Assembly: GCA_002197995.1 (NCBI GenBank) | Contig: NGZR01000003.1 | Location: 7,068,001-7,132,000, forward strand | DNA: 64,000 bases | Source of the DNA: Gaeumannomyces sp. JS-464 | Taxonomy: Eukaryota > Ascomycota > Sordariomycetes > Magnaporthales > Magnaporthaceae | Direction of reading: 5' to 3' | Shown here: one piece after another, positions 22,027 through 32,921 of the stretch | Numbering within the stretch: the first letter of the stretch is position 1 | Layout: each line of letters begins with the position of its first letter | Notes under the pieces: generated by a model | Seen by the model: the letters and a program-made list of their open reading frames with translations, nothing else | Database searches by the model: none | Told to the model about the DNA's origin: nothing | Position numbers and translations under genes: made by a program

Positions 22027-23554
22027 CAGGTGAAGGTGTGACATTAGTTGTATGATAGGCGATTTTATTCTTTCCAGATAGCTTGCATTCCGTCCTAGCA
22101 ACCTCGCAGGTTGGCCACAATATCCTATCCATGTTCATAGGTATTGGACTCCTTTGTCAAGCGTCCCGTTGTGGGGTCGATTTAGTTGCGCCTTCTTGGC
22201 TGGAGGCGGAAGGTGCTCACCACATCTCCTGCCAGCACCGTGCGGGGATGGATTCTTGCGCCCGCAGATGCAAGTCTACAGTGACCACCACCAGCGTCAC
22301 CCAACCCCAATTCACATGGATGAATCCCCAAATGCGAGAACCCTCAAAGCACGACACGTATCAAGTCCTCAACTCTGCATTCGACTAGGGCCAAGCCAGC
22401 AAGCCTCTTTCTCGATAACCCCTCGCGAAAGGAAGCCTTTAGTTGCCGCAGACAACAGCCGCACAACCTGCCACTACCGAGACGCCACCGACTTGGCTTC
22501 CTTGGTCGACTTGGCCATGGTGAAATCCGACGGACCCCTCGGCCGGCTCACTGGTATTATCCAGTACCCGACGGAAGGAATTGGGGCCCTTCCACTCCTC
22601 TCAAGGAGGGGGATCTTCTTGTGGTGTGGTTCCCCTCGCTCACCGCTTACTGTCTCCCAGCCTCCAGCACAAGGCGACAAAGGCCCAGATAGGGTGCGGA
22701 GCTGCACACACACGATGAGGCACAACCTACTTTCATGGCTCAAGCGACCAACCGGGTAAATGGCAACCTATCGTCCCCAGACACGGCCGTATGCCGCGTG
22801 ACCAGACTCTTAGCGAATCCTTCTATCATTGGAAGCTGAAGGACCCCGGATCCATTTCCTACTCCATCTCTGGGGATCTTTCTCCGCTGAATCGATCTGC
22901 ATCCGACGAGTCAACATGGCCGGCTTGAACCCAAGCGGCTACAATCTCCCCTCGGACACGAGGAAGATGAACCTCGTAGATTTGCTCCCCGGATTTCGTC
23001 TAGCCTCCCCTGTTCCCCCGCACTCAACGCGACCAACCCCCCACAAACCCCAAGCAAAATCACGACTCTCCTGTCCCACTTCCCCATATTCAGCTTGTCT
23101 GTGGATCTGTGATGGAGGCCTTGCGCTCCATGTCGCCCTCCTTGGCTTTTGCCCTGACCATGAATGGCCATGCTCAGGACCAGTTGTTCCCCCACGCATG
23201 AGTCGACTAGACCTCTTGTGGGCTTGGGAGTCTTGGTACCACAGAGGCTGATCATCTCGGCAACAAACGGGCTTCGCACCGAGGAGCCAGGGCTACGTAT
23301 GAAGCATGGCTCTGCCTGCGAGCCGGTGCAACCCAGCCATGTGTATGGTCGCTCACTTGGCACAAGCGGCATGTTGCAGGCATTCCGCCGGGTAGCTTTG
23401 GTTGGAGCTCTTTGCTCGTCCTGTCCCCCACGTTTTTGGAGGCCCCGAGGGGTAGATAAGGTAGGGGCCCCAGCTTGCCGTGTTTGTGATCCTCCCGTGT
23501 CATCCTTGTTTCTATCCCCCAGGCTCCTTCTCAACCTCGCCTACCGTGTACAAG
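22027..23554. other. Long intergenic region upstream of the MFS gene
   Basis: 1.5 kb without a supportable gene. A minus-strand frame (22911-23534) and a plus-strand frame (22154-22759) are long but have no family features and odd composition. I treat them as chance frames in promoter DNA. Confidence 0.5.
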
Positions 23555-25225
23555 ATGGCCTCCGCCGACAGCAAGTCTGGCGACTACCTCGGACAAGGGG
23601 ACAACATTGCCTCGGTGCGCCACAATGAGGGCCTCTCTCGGCAAGACACGGCCCCAGAGGAGGGTGTCTTCCAAAAGGGGCCCGTGATTGAGAAGGTGGA
23701 CGAGTTCGGCGCCCATGCAAAGACGGACCCGAGGGAGATTGCGCTGGTGCGGAAACTCGATCGGCACATCTTGGTATGCACCCTTTTACCCGCCTGCCTA
23801 CCTATCCATCAGGTTCCTCGCATGCTGACGCTCGAAATCTATCTCGACGAAAGCCCATTCTGTGGCTCATGTACCTGTTCAACTACCTCGACAGGAATGC
23901 GCTGGTCAACGCCAGGCTCAACAATCTCGAGGCTGAACTCGGTCTTGTCGGAACGCAGTACAACACATGCGTCTCCATTCTCTTTGTCGGGTAATTGCAG
24001 CACCTTGGCTTACACTATGTTCCAATTCTGAGCTAGAGATACTTCAATGGCTGCGGCGCTAACCAGGGGAACCAACACCCAACAGCTTATCGCGGGACAA
24101 ATCCCCTCCAACATGATCCTCACTCGCGTCAGGCCGTCGCTGTACATGGCTGGCTTCTGTCTGGCCTGGTCCATCATCAGCCTTCTGACATACCTCGCCC
24201 ACGACTACACCACGATGGTGGTCTTCCGGTTCCTGCTTGGCGTTACCGAGGCCCCATTCTACCCGGGGGCCCTGTTCCTGATCAGCATGTTCTACACTCG
24301 CAAGGAGGTCGCCACCCGAATGTCGTGGTTCTTCACTGCCAACATGCTGGCCAGCGCCTTCTCTCCTCTTATCGCTGCCGGTGTATTCTCCGAGCTTGAC
24401 GGCGCCAGGGGCCTCGCGGGCTGGAAGTGGCTGTTCATCATCCAGGGCGCCCTTTCCATCGTCACCGCCTTCGCGGCTTTTTACATGCTACGACCACCCG
24501 CTCAAAACCAAATGGCTTAAGCCCGACGAAAGGCAGCTGGCTCACAGCCGCATTTGCATGGATACGACAGACATCAGCGAGGACACCAGCGTCTGGATCG
24601 GGCTCAAGCAGGCCGTCGTTGACTGGCGCACCTGGGTCCTGGTACTCATGTACAACTTCACCTCTCGTCCATCAGCTTCCAGAACTTCCTCCCGACTGTC
24701 ATCGAGACCCTGGGACACGGGAAAATCCTCAGCCTGGTCCTGACCTTCCCTCCCTACTGCTTCGCCGCCATCATGGGCGTCGTCATGGCGCACAGCTCGG
24801 GCCACTTTAACGAGCGGACGTGGCACATCACCGTGTGCAAGTCCATCGTCATCGTCGGCTTCATCATCCCGGCCGCGACCGACAACAACGCCGCGCGCCT
24901 GTTCGCCGTCTTTTTGTTCGTCGGCTTCACCTTTGGCATCAACAACATCATCCTCGGTTGGGTCTCGTCAACGCTGGGGCAGACCAACGAGAAGAAGTCG
25001 GTCTCGCTCGCCATTGCCAACTCGCTCGGCAACATGTCGTCCATCTACATGCCCTACATCTGGGACAAGCGCTTTGCGCCGCGCTACCTGCCGCCCTGGT
25101 TCGCCAGCATTGCCTTCTCGGCCGGCTGCATGGCGCTGGCCTGGCTGCTTAAGCTATCGCTTAAGAGGCACAACAAGAAGATGAAGGAGGAGGACCCGAA
25201 CGAGACGAACTTTTACGTGTATTAA
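23555..25225 (+). CDS. MFS transporter, anion:cation symporter (DAL5/TNA1-type), with introns and apparent frameshifts
   Basis: Exon 1 is 23555-23773 (cytosolic N-terminus ending in KTDPREIALVRKLDRHIL). Exon 2 starts at 23854 with PILWLMYLFNYLDRNALVNAR, the usual first transmembrane segment and motif of the family. A second intron begins at 23991 (GTAATT); its acceptor lies before LIAGQIPSNMILTRVRPSLYM and cannot be fixed by phase. Typical motifs follow: FRFLLGVTEAPFYPGALFLISMFYTRKE and a GWKWLFIIQGALSIV segment. The frame breaks near 24490 (before DHPLKTKWL) and near 24664 (before SISFQNFLPTVIETLGHGK). The rest runs to FYVY at the stop. These carriers import carboxylate-like nutrients such as allantoate or nicotinate at the plasma membrane. 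The substrate here is not deducible. Confidence 0.85.
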
Positions 25226-26448
25226 GTGCCGATGATGTTTTTGCGTTGGAGCATGTACGCGCAGAAATTTACACAGCCAGAGAACAGGCTTTGCTGTGCC
25301 CATCAGGACTGTTTTACTAGAACCTGCTCGTCGGGCTCAACACGATTGCCAGGTTTCGGCACCCAGGATGAACGTGATTAGGTCATATTAAGCATGCTAG
25401 TCTTCGTCCTGTTCAGCTCTTCCCCGTCCACGACTTGGCCCCTACTAAGACTGCCAAGGCCTAAATCGACATTGTGCACCAGGCAGGATCGGTGAGCGGC
25501 TTTTAGCCTGGCTCCAAGTGTCGACCGCGACTTTAACCAGCTCGCTCCTACCATCCAGGGATCTTATGTTCCGCAGCAAGTTTGGTACTGGAGGGACGTG
25601 ATGGTGGGCTGCGTAGTCGGATGGAGGGATTTACGAGGTAGGTACCTATTCTCGATGTTGACGAAAAAGATACAGGAAAGAACACAGGAAAGGTGCGTCG
25701 CCACTGCGAACTTTCATCTCCACGAGCACCGTGCCACCCACGCAGGCTCGCAGGCTCCCATTCAATCTGGTACCGCCCATGCATATATGGTAATGTCCAC
25801 ATCTGCACCCAAACGGACCAGCGAGACTCGTTCGATTGGGCCATCACTCAATTCGCCGCGAGCGGACGCCGAGCTGGTCAAAGGATGGGCTCGAAGGCTT
25901 GAAAGAATGACAGCTAAGTGACGCTAGCTGCGCGCTAGAAATGTCAGCTTCACAGAAGGTGGAGTCCGGATCAAGCGGCACTGGAAGCCGCGCGGTCTGT
26001 GCGACGCCACAAAGAGAAACGGCGGCGTCTCATCTCAGCTCAGCCACATGGAAGCAGCGCCAAGCCAGCAGGCCGCCGCCAGAGGGGCCACTTGCAGCCA
26101 AGCCAAAAGGCCAGCGCCGAAACGCCGCTCAACCGACCTGGGCGTCGCGTGTCCAGCTCGACTTCCACCTGACTCAACGACACGTCAACAAGAAGCTGTG
26201 CCAGAAACCACCGATCCTCATAAACACCAATCCTCGCTGACGATCCGGCGCGGCGAATCGCGGCGCCTGGACAGTTCTTTCTCTTCGCGGCTGTCGGCTG
26301 GACCTTGCGGCCCTCTGGATCGCCCTGTTCCCACCCCACCCCCCGATCGGCAGCGAATCAATTGATCCAAGCTCGTGCCTCGCTCCTCAATTGCAGGCGC
26401 CCACTGACCTGACCCAACCCCAACCCCTCCATCCCAGAATCCGAGACA
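25226..26448. other. Intergenic region upstream of the metacaspase
   Basis: Contains the 3' end of the MFS gene and the metacaspase promoter. Open frames here are short and carry no family signal. No RNA gene or repeat recognised. Confidence 0.5.
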
Positions 26449-28002
26449 ATGAGCGGATACCCGGGGCAAGGCTACCAAGGTCAAGGCTACGGCCAAGGCT
26501 ACCCAGGTTACCAAGGATATCCGCCCCAGGGAGGCTACCAACCGTACGTCTCGGCCCTGTGCTGTTCCCAATGAGCCCCGAATGCTGACTGATACCACCC
26601 AGGGCCCCTCCCCCGCCCCCGGGTTATGGCTACCCTCCCCAGCAACAGCCCTATGGCGGCTACCAGTATCCTCCGCAGGGCCATTACCCGCCTCAGGGGC
26701 AGTACCCTCCTCAGGGGCACTATCCTCCTCCGCAGCCTGGAACGCGCTCGGTAAGGCTCCCAGCCAGTCGCCCTGTGTCTCAACACGGCGCCCACAGCTC
26801 AAAGTACGACGCACTGGTCAGCTGACATGCCATCCACCACCCCTTCAGGGCCCCGAAGCCTACCATGGCCAGATGCCGCCCCAGGGCATGCAGCAGTTCG
26901 GCCATGGCGCGCCCGCCGACTACGCCTTCCAGTTCTCGCAGTGCACCGGCAAACGCAAGGCCCTGCTGATTGGCATCAACTATTTTGGCCAGAAGGGCGA
27001 GCTGCGTGGCTGCATCAACGACGTCCGCAACCTGTCCAACTTCTTGATGGAGTTTTACGGCTACCGCGAAGAGGATGTAGGTCACATTGCCTCACCATCT
27101 GCCACTGCTGGCCCCGTGATCCGCAAAGATACTAGTGCCCGGATGACTTGCTAAAATCAACCGCCGCAGATGGTCAAACTCACCGACGACTCGACGAACC
27201 CCCAGTCAATGCCCACCAAGGAGAACATGCTCCGCGCCATGCAGTGGCTTGTCGCTGGCGCCCAGCCAAACGACTCGCTATTTTTCCACTTCTCTGGCCA
27301 CGGTTCGCAGACCGAGGACCTTGACGGCGACGAGGACGACGGCTTCGACGAGACCATCGTTCCTGTGGATTACGAGCAAGCAGGACAGATCGTCGATGAC
27401 CAGATGCATGAGATTATGGTCAAGCCTCTGCCCCCCGGCTGTCGCCTGACTGCCATCTTTGACTCGTGCCATTCGGGCACGGCTCTGGATCTCCCCTACG
27501 TCTACTCGACACAGGGTGTCCTGAAGGAGCCCAACCTGGCCAAGGAGGCTGGTGTCGGTCTTTTGGGCGCCGTCACCTCGTACGCCCGTGGTGACATGGG
27601 CGGCGTGGCCAGCAGCCTCATGGGGTTCGCTAAGAGCGCCTTTAGTGACAGGAAGGCCCGCGAGACGACCATGCGCACCAAGACATCGCCGGCCGACGTC
27701 ATCAGCCTGTCCGGCAGCAAGGACGACCAGACCTCGTAAGTTGCTTCTCACATAAGGCAGCCAATCTCAAGAGCCAGCGCTAACTTTCCAACTACCCAAC
27801 AAGTGCCGATGCGACCATCGCGTCTCAGGCCACTGGTGCCATGTCGCATGCCTTCGTGACTGCCCTCCGGGCTAACAGGAACGTGACGTACCTCGAGCTC
27901 CTGAACAACATCCGTGACATCCTGCGAGAGAAGTACTCTCAAAAGCCACAGCTGTCCTGCTCTCACCCGCTGGATACCGAGAGCGTCCCCTTCGTCATGT
28001 AA
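26449..28002 (+). CDS. mca1: Metacaspase (caspase-like Arg/Lys-specific cysteine protease), five exons
   Basis: The exons 26449-26543, 26603-26750, 26849-27076, 27170-27735 and 27804-28002 join in phase to 411 residues. The N-terminal prodomain (about residues 1-115) is rich in Gln, Gly, Tyr and Pro, with repeats such as [16 protein letters not shown]. The p20-like domain follows: [21 protein letters not shown], then the catalytic His201 in [10 protein letters not shown] and the catalytic Cys257 in [10 protein letters not shown]. The conserved [17 protein letters not shown] stretch lies between them. The C-terminal p10-like part has [18 protein letters not shown] and [20 protein letters not shown]. 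Fungal metacaspases are calcium-dependent proteases that cleave after Arg or Lys. They act in protein-aggregate clearance, ageing and stress-induced death. The gene looks intact. Confidence 0.96.
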
Positions 28003-29151
28003 CGCATACCTAGACCAACTGTCGTGGCGTGGCAGGAGAGACAGGCTCGCAGTGGAGGCCCTCCTTAGCGGAACATCTGGCACGCAAGATTTTGCGATAC
28101 TTGGTTTAGGGTACAGCAGGAAATAATCAGCAGGCTGATGTTATTCACGCCTCCACGCGAACGACTTGGTGTGATTTATGCATTTAGCCATCTTATTGGC
28201 TTGTTACTCGGGGCTTAGCTTAGGAGTTTGTTTTTACCTAGGCATTATCCAAATCTCATTTGCTTTACTGTTGCGCAGCAATCACTCGAGCAATTATAGC
28301 AAAGCAGACGAGAATCCTGGTGGCAGCTCGATGCCGTGAGTTATTCTAATGGCACACTTTCCACTCTTCCCGGGTGGCTCTGTAGGAAGAAGTTGATTGA
28401 CTTATTACTTTAAGGCATTGGCATCGCCTTACCCGTGAGTTACAGCCTCCAAAATCGAACCCTGAAGTTCGGAAACTTGGAAGGCGAGTGCTGCTCCAAG
28501 CAACGCAACGGTTCGTTCGCCACACACCTCATAACAAAGGGCAACCTCCTTCTTTTCCTGTTCCTTTTTCTGTTCCTTCTTCTATACCTTTCGCTCCTTT
28601 GCTTTTCTTTATTAACCCCTGCCCCGCCCCCACACACATACATCCTGTTATGAAAACTGGAGGCATCCGGCAGAAATATGTTGCTATCAGGCTCGGATGT
28701 ATATGTCTACATGTTTATTTACCCATTTCGAATTATATAAGCCATTGGGAGTATTTAGTTATTTCTACATTTGGGACAAAAGCAGTACTTCCGGTGTAAC
28801 AACAGTTAACAAAGCCGGATAAAAGGTTCCGTCGAACTACTTGCGACTCCTCTGGGTGTGAAATATTAAGCTCGGATAAGAAAACAGACAAAGGGCGGAG
28901 CCATGAAGACGTCAAGCCAAAAGCGAAATTGGAACAAAATGTATTTGGCAACAAAGAGTGTCAATGGAAACAACAAGACTTTCGAGCTATTATTTCAGGC
29001 GAACAAAGAAGCTTGGACTTATAAACGCTTCACAATACTCCTGGGAACTCGGTTTCAATTATACACCAGCCCATCGACGACCTCGACTTTGCAAACATAA
29101 CTAACCTACCTCCAAGCGACTAATCACCGGACCCAACCCGAATACAGCACA
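28003..29151. other. AT-rich intergenic region left of the coiled-coil orphan
   Basis: Markedly AT-richer than the metacaspase. It includes a pyrimidine tract around 28540-28620. No gene, tRNA or terminal repeat identified. It forms the left part of an AT-rich block that continues after the small gene at 29152-29840. Confidence 0.5.
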
Positions 29152-29840
29152 ATGAGGCAATTCTTCACCGGAAACCTCTCGCCCCTGTGCGTCCACCCCA
29201 ACCGGCTGGGCGCCGCCAAGCGCGTGGCAGACTGCCAGTGCGAGGAGGCGTCGCGGGTGCGGTACGTGCACCAGACGAACCGCGGCATGTCGGCGCTCCT
29301 GCTCGAGCTCCACACGCGCGTCGAGGGCCTCGAGCGCAAGATGGACGAGCTCTGCGAGCTCTGCCACGACCCGGCCGACGCCCAGGCCACCGCTTGGTGC
29401 TGGGGCGCCAGGCTCGTCCTCCTGGGGCTGCGGGTCGAGGACGCCGACACGACGTTTGGGTGGTACCGCAAGGTCCACTCGGCCGTGCGGGACATCCTGG
29501 CGAGCGGCGAGTGCGGCGACCTCGTGGAGCAGCAGCGGCTCGCCGTCGAGGGGTACCGCGGCACCATGGCCGACGGGCCGCGCGGGCCATGGACAGCGTG
29601 CTGGCGGCGCAGGACGCGCTGCGCCGCCAGCTCCGCGCAATAGCCACCCGGCGGTTCCGGCCCGAGCTGCGCAAGTTCGAGGTCTGCACCAGGCTGGCCG
29701 CCAGTGTCGAGGCCGCCCAGGCGCAGGCCGACCTGGCCGCGGTCGCCCCGGAAAACGTCGTCGACGAGCTCAACCATCTCAGGACCACCGTGGGGCGGCT
29801 TCGTCGACAGGTTGAGCGGATCCTCGGTAGGCCCTTGTAG
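29152..29840 (+). CDS. Orphan coiled-coil protein, one apparent frameshift
   Basis: The ATG at 29152 opens a GC-rich frame that switches once at the GGG near 29583-29586. Adding one G there joins it to a frame ending at 29840, giving about 229 residues. The sequence is helical and charged, with heptad-like stretches (LLLELHTRVEGLERKMDEL; RKFEVCTRLAASVEAAQAQ; HLRTTVGRLRRQVERI) and few aromatic residues. Several Cys lie close together (CQC, CELC, CWC). There is no signal peptide or membrane segment, and I recognise no domain family. The gene is a GC-rich island inside about 3 kb of AT-rich, repeat-poor DNA. It could be a lineage-specific gene or a structural coiled-coil protein. Coding composition makes it likely real; the function is unknown. 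Confidence 0.6.
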
Positions 29841-31189
29841 AACTATCTCCACCGGCCTGCGAAATGTCTTGCGCTGATATCCCATAGGTGACGGGTTTAC
29901 AGGTTGTATCAATCGACTACTTTTTGGTTTTTATATGTGCACATATTATTGCTTTCCTTTTCGGTCTTTTTTCGTATTTAACATAATAAATAAGTGTGAA
30001 AAAAAGGCTGTATAACAGTGATTTATAAAGTGATTTACATATTTTTAAAATATTTACTAAAGCTCGTAAAGCAGTGAAAATTGTTTGCAGCTACAAGCTG
30101 GTGTTATATACATATATTTAATACCGCGTATGTAAATGAAAAAAAAAATTAAAAACAAAAAAGAAAAAAAAAAAGCATATATAGAAGGATGTGCGGAGCG
30201 GCATAGAAATGTACATAGGAAATGAGATAAGAAATGAGGAACAGATATAACATGTGAGATACGAAAGAATATGAAGAAAGGAACAGAAAAGAAGATGAGA
30301 AATATAAAAATACAATTACAACAATGGTGTACAAAAGGAGATAGGAGACGGTAAAAAACACAGGAAATAGGGAAACATGGAAGGAATAAGAATACAGACC
30401 CACAAAACAAGTTTAGGTGGTGGGGGCTCGAATTAACGTTGTTAAACCACAGGCGTTTATATGGGCGTCGTGGTAGGAGGCCGGAGGTCTGCCGTGCACA
30501 GGATCGAGTTATGTGCGTGGCGGGCCCTGAGCTGCGAATCTCGAGGGCCAGCGCCTCCTCCTGTACCTGCTGCAGGCTCTACTGGCCGCGACATGATTAC
30601 ACGCTCGATCAACAAACGCAATATGCCTATACATGATAATAAGCACACATAATCGACTGACGGAGGATCAGTTGTATCATGCTGGCTTTGCATACAACGC
30701 ACTCAGGAGAGTAGAGGAGTGACGGGATAATTACTCCCCGCGAGTTCATCGACTGATGTATCCCGAGGTTCAAGAAAAAAAAAACAAATGGAAATCAGTC
30801 TCAATCGAGATTCATTTCGTGAATGAAGAAAAAAGCGATTTCAAGCTAGGAAAAACAGAAATACTACTGCGTAAACTCCTGATGGGTTCGTTACAAACAG
30901 AGACTCAGGAATCATTGCAGAATAAAGACAATAACCAACCAAGACAGAAAACATGATGGGATAACGGAAGGGTCCGTCGAGGGAACTGAACAGGTGTAAT
31001 TTCCCAGTCCTCGGTTTGCGCCATTGCCACCCGAGGTGAATCAGGGGATGCTTGTAACTCACTCCGTGGCGACCCAGAAAAAAAGGGAAACACGATCAAC
31101 AGTCCTGTCCGTCCACGGTCTCGGACCAAGGCGCCGATGGCAAAGAGGTTTTCCAAGCTACCCCTCCTACCCATCCCTTCCCCGCCGTT
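29841..31189. other. AT-rich low-complexity block
   Basis: Very AT-rich, with A-runs at 30137-30178 and purine-rich stretches from 30200 to 30400. No coding family. The minus-strand frames here are Phe/Tyr/Ser-rich artefacts of base composition. It could be an old, mutated repeat, but no repeat ends or transposase fragments are visible. Confidence 0.5.
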
Positions 31190-32921
31190 TCAAATCAGAC
31201 CGGCGCGCGCGGCCTCGCCACCGCCCTCCTGCACGACCGTCTCGGTCCTCCTCTTCCCCTTGCCGAGCCCGCCGAGGCCGACGCCCATGCGGCGGGCAAC
31301 GTAGCGCTGGGCAACAACACCAACCGAGAGGTTGAGCAACTCCTCGAGCCACTCGGCCACCCACTCGCGCGGGTCGACGCCGCCGCTCTCGACCACGTCG
31401 CGGATCTCCTCGGGCACGCGCCCCAAGAATCCGGCGCCGTGACCGCCCGCTTCAGGGTCATCGCCGCCGCTGCTCGCCGGCGTCAGCGGGGGCGCCGCGT
31501 CCATCCAGCGCACCCACTCGGCGGGGATGGCCTGGCTGACAGCGTGGAACGAGATGTCGTGTACGGGGTCGAGCACGTAGACGGCGAAGACGACCTGCTC
31601 CTTGTCGCCCGCATCCTCATCCTCATCCTCATCCTCATCCTCATCCTCACCCTCATCGTCCTCGTCATCCTCATCGTCCTTCTCCTTGGCTTCGGCGGCG
31701 GCGGCGCGGCAGAGGTGGTGAAGAGCCCGTCGTCCCCACTCTTGATGGTGATGGCCTGCAAGGCGAGGAACAGGTCCGAGCTGCGGACCGGGTTGTCTTC
31801 GGAGACGGGCTGGATGGCGCGCTGGCGGGCGAGCTCGAGCCCGCCGTGGGCGGCGTAGTACTCGGAGGCGTAGGCCTCGGCCGAGGCGCGGCACAGCTTG
31901 GTGCCCTCGGGCAGGCCGCGGACGGTACCGAGGTCGCGGGGCGAGTCGACGGCACGCCACCAGGGGCCGTCGCGCCAGCCGTAGGTGCTGGGGCCGCTGG
32001 ACGCAAAGAGCTGGGAGCCGGAGCGCGGGCGGGCGGCCATGTTCTCCTGGCCGCGCTGGAGGACGACCAGGTCGCCGCCCTCGACCTGGGCCATGACGCG
32101 CGAGAAGACGGCATAGACGAGCGGGTCGAGCGAGGGGTAGCCGACAAGGTCGTGCGTGATGTGGATCGAGAGGCGCTCATGCGAGGCGATGGGCGGCGCG
32201 AGCGTGTGGAGGATGTCGCTGAAGGTGGGCAGAGCGCGGTGTCGGATTTCCTCTCCTGGAGTCGGGGCGTGGTCAGCATAGGCTAGGTAGCTTTGCTTGT
32301 GGCAAGCTGCGGTAACCCGGTCTGTTGGTCTGCTTCACTCACCGACGAACCCGCGGATGGCGCCAACATTGCTTTGGACCTGGGTTGCCCACTTCTTGGC
32401 CTCCTCGCTCTGTTGAAGCTGGCGGGCGGCCTCCTCGGCCTGTTTCATGGCAGCCGAGGCGGTAGCAGTCGCGCTCGCCAGGATGCCTCCCCACCAGCTG
32501 CCGCCGGCAGCGGGAGCGGCGGCTGCGGGTGCCGTGTCCCTCTTATCGACATCGTGCACATCGGAGCTGGAGGCGCTCGGGGTGAAGGAGGAGTGGTAGT
32601 CGCGGGAGCTGTCGACCGACTTGCGGGCGGCGGCGGACGACGTCTTATCGTCGGAGCCGGCCTTTTCGGACGCAGGCCGCTTCGCGAGCGTCTCCTTGAC
32701 GCGGGGGTCTGGGGGCGGGAGATCGCGGGGGCCTCGCCCAGCTGGTCCTCGAGCTCGGCAAGGATGTCGGCGTCATCGTCAACGGGCTTGGCCTTGGGCG
32801 CGGCCTTGGACTTGGCGGCGGGCTTCTTCACGGGAGCTTCGTCGTCAATGTCCTTGAACAGATTGTCGAGCTCATCGTCGGTGGCGCGGGCCTTGGGCTT
32901 TGCGGCAGGCTTGGGAGGCAT
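31190..32921 (-). CDS. mtc1: Maintenance of telomere capping protein 1 family (Mtc1/DUF5427), two apparent frameshifts
   Basis: Exon 1 is 32921-32343 and exon 2 is 32255-31190. The intron (GTGAGT...CTCCAG) rejoins GAIRGFVG to EEIRHRALPTFSDILHTL in phase. The N-terminus (DDELDNLFKDIDDE) is the acidic start typical of Mtc1. The body has HERLSIHITHDLVGYPSLD, VFSRVMAQVEGGDLVVLQRG, DGPWWRAVDSPRDLG, AIQPVSEDNPVRSSDLFLA, and the C-terminal GGVDPREWVAEWLEELLNL and VGVVAQRYVARRMGVG. An acidic Glu/Asp run is encoded by a hexamer microsatellite. The frame breaks at a C/G run near 32711-32715 and in a GGC run near 31693-31709; each is repaired by one base. The yeast protein is cytoplasmic and genetically linked to telomere capping; its biochemical role is unknown. 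The gene shares a 1.2-kb divergent upstream region with the next gene. Confidence 0.9.
31614..31655. repeat. (TCCTCA)n hexamer microsatellite inside MTC1
   Basis: About seven near-perfect copies on the plus strand. On the coding strand they specify alternating Glu and Asp in the acidic insert of the MTC1 protein. Length changes by six bases would keep the frame. Confidence 0.85.

Noticed and set aside
22911..23534. 207-codon minus-strand open frame upstream of the MFS gene
   Set aside because: No family features, odd composition, and it covers the whole MFS promoter and start; likely chance.
28440..28475. Possible tRNA T-loop (GGTTCGATT on the minus strand)
   Set aside because: The flanking bases do not form a T-stem or acceptor stem; no cloverleaf could be drawn.
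9938..29840. Secondary-metabolite or catabolic gene cluster around the regulator, esterase, amidohydrolase and permease
   Set aside because: No backbone enzyme or shared pathway is visible, and the genes are separated by long intergenic regions in mixed orientation.
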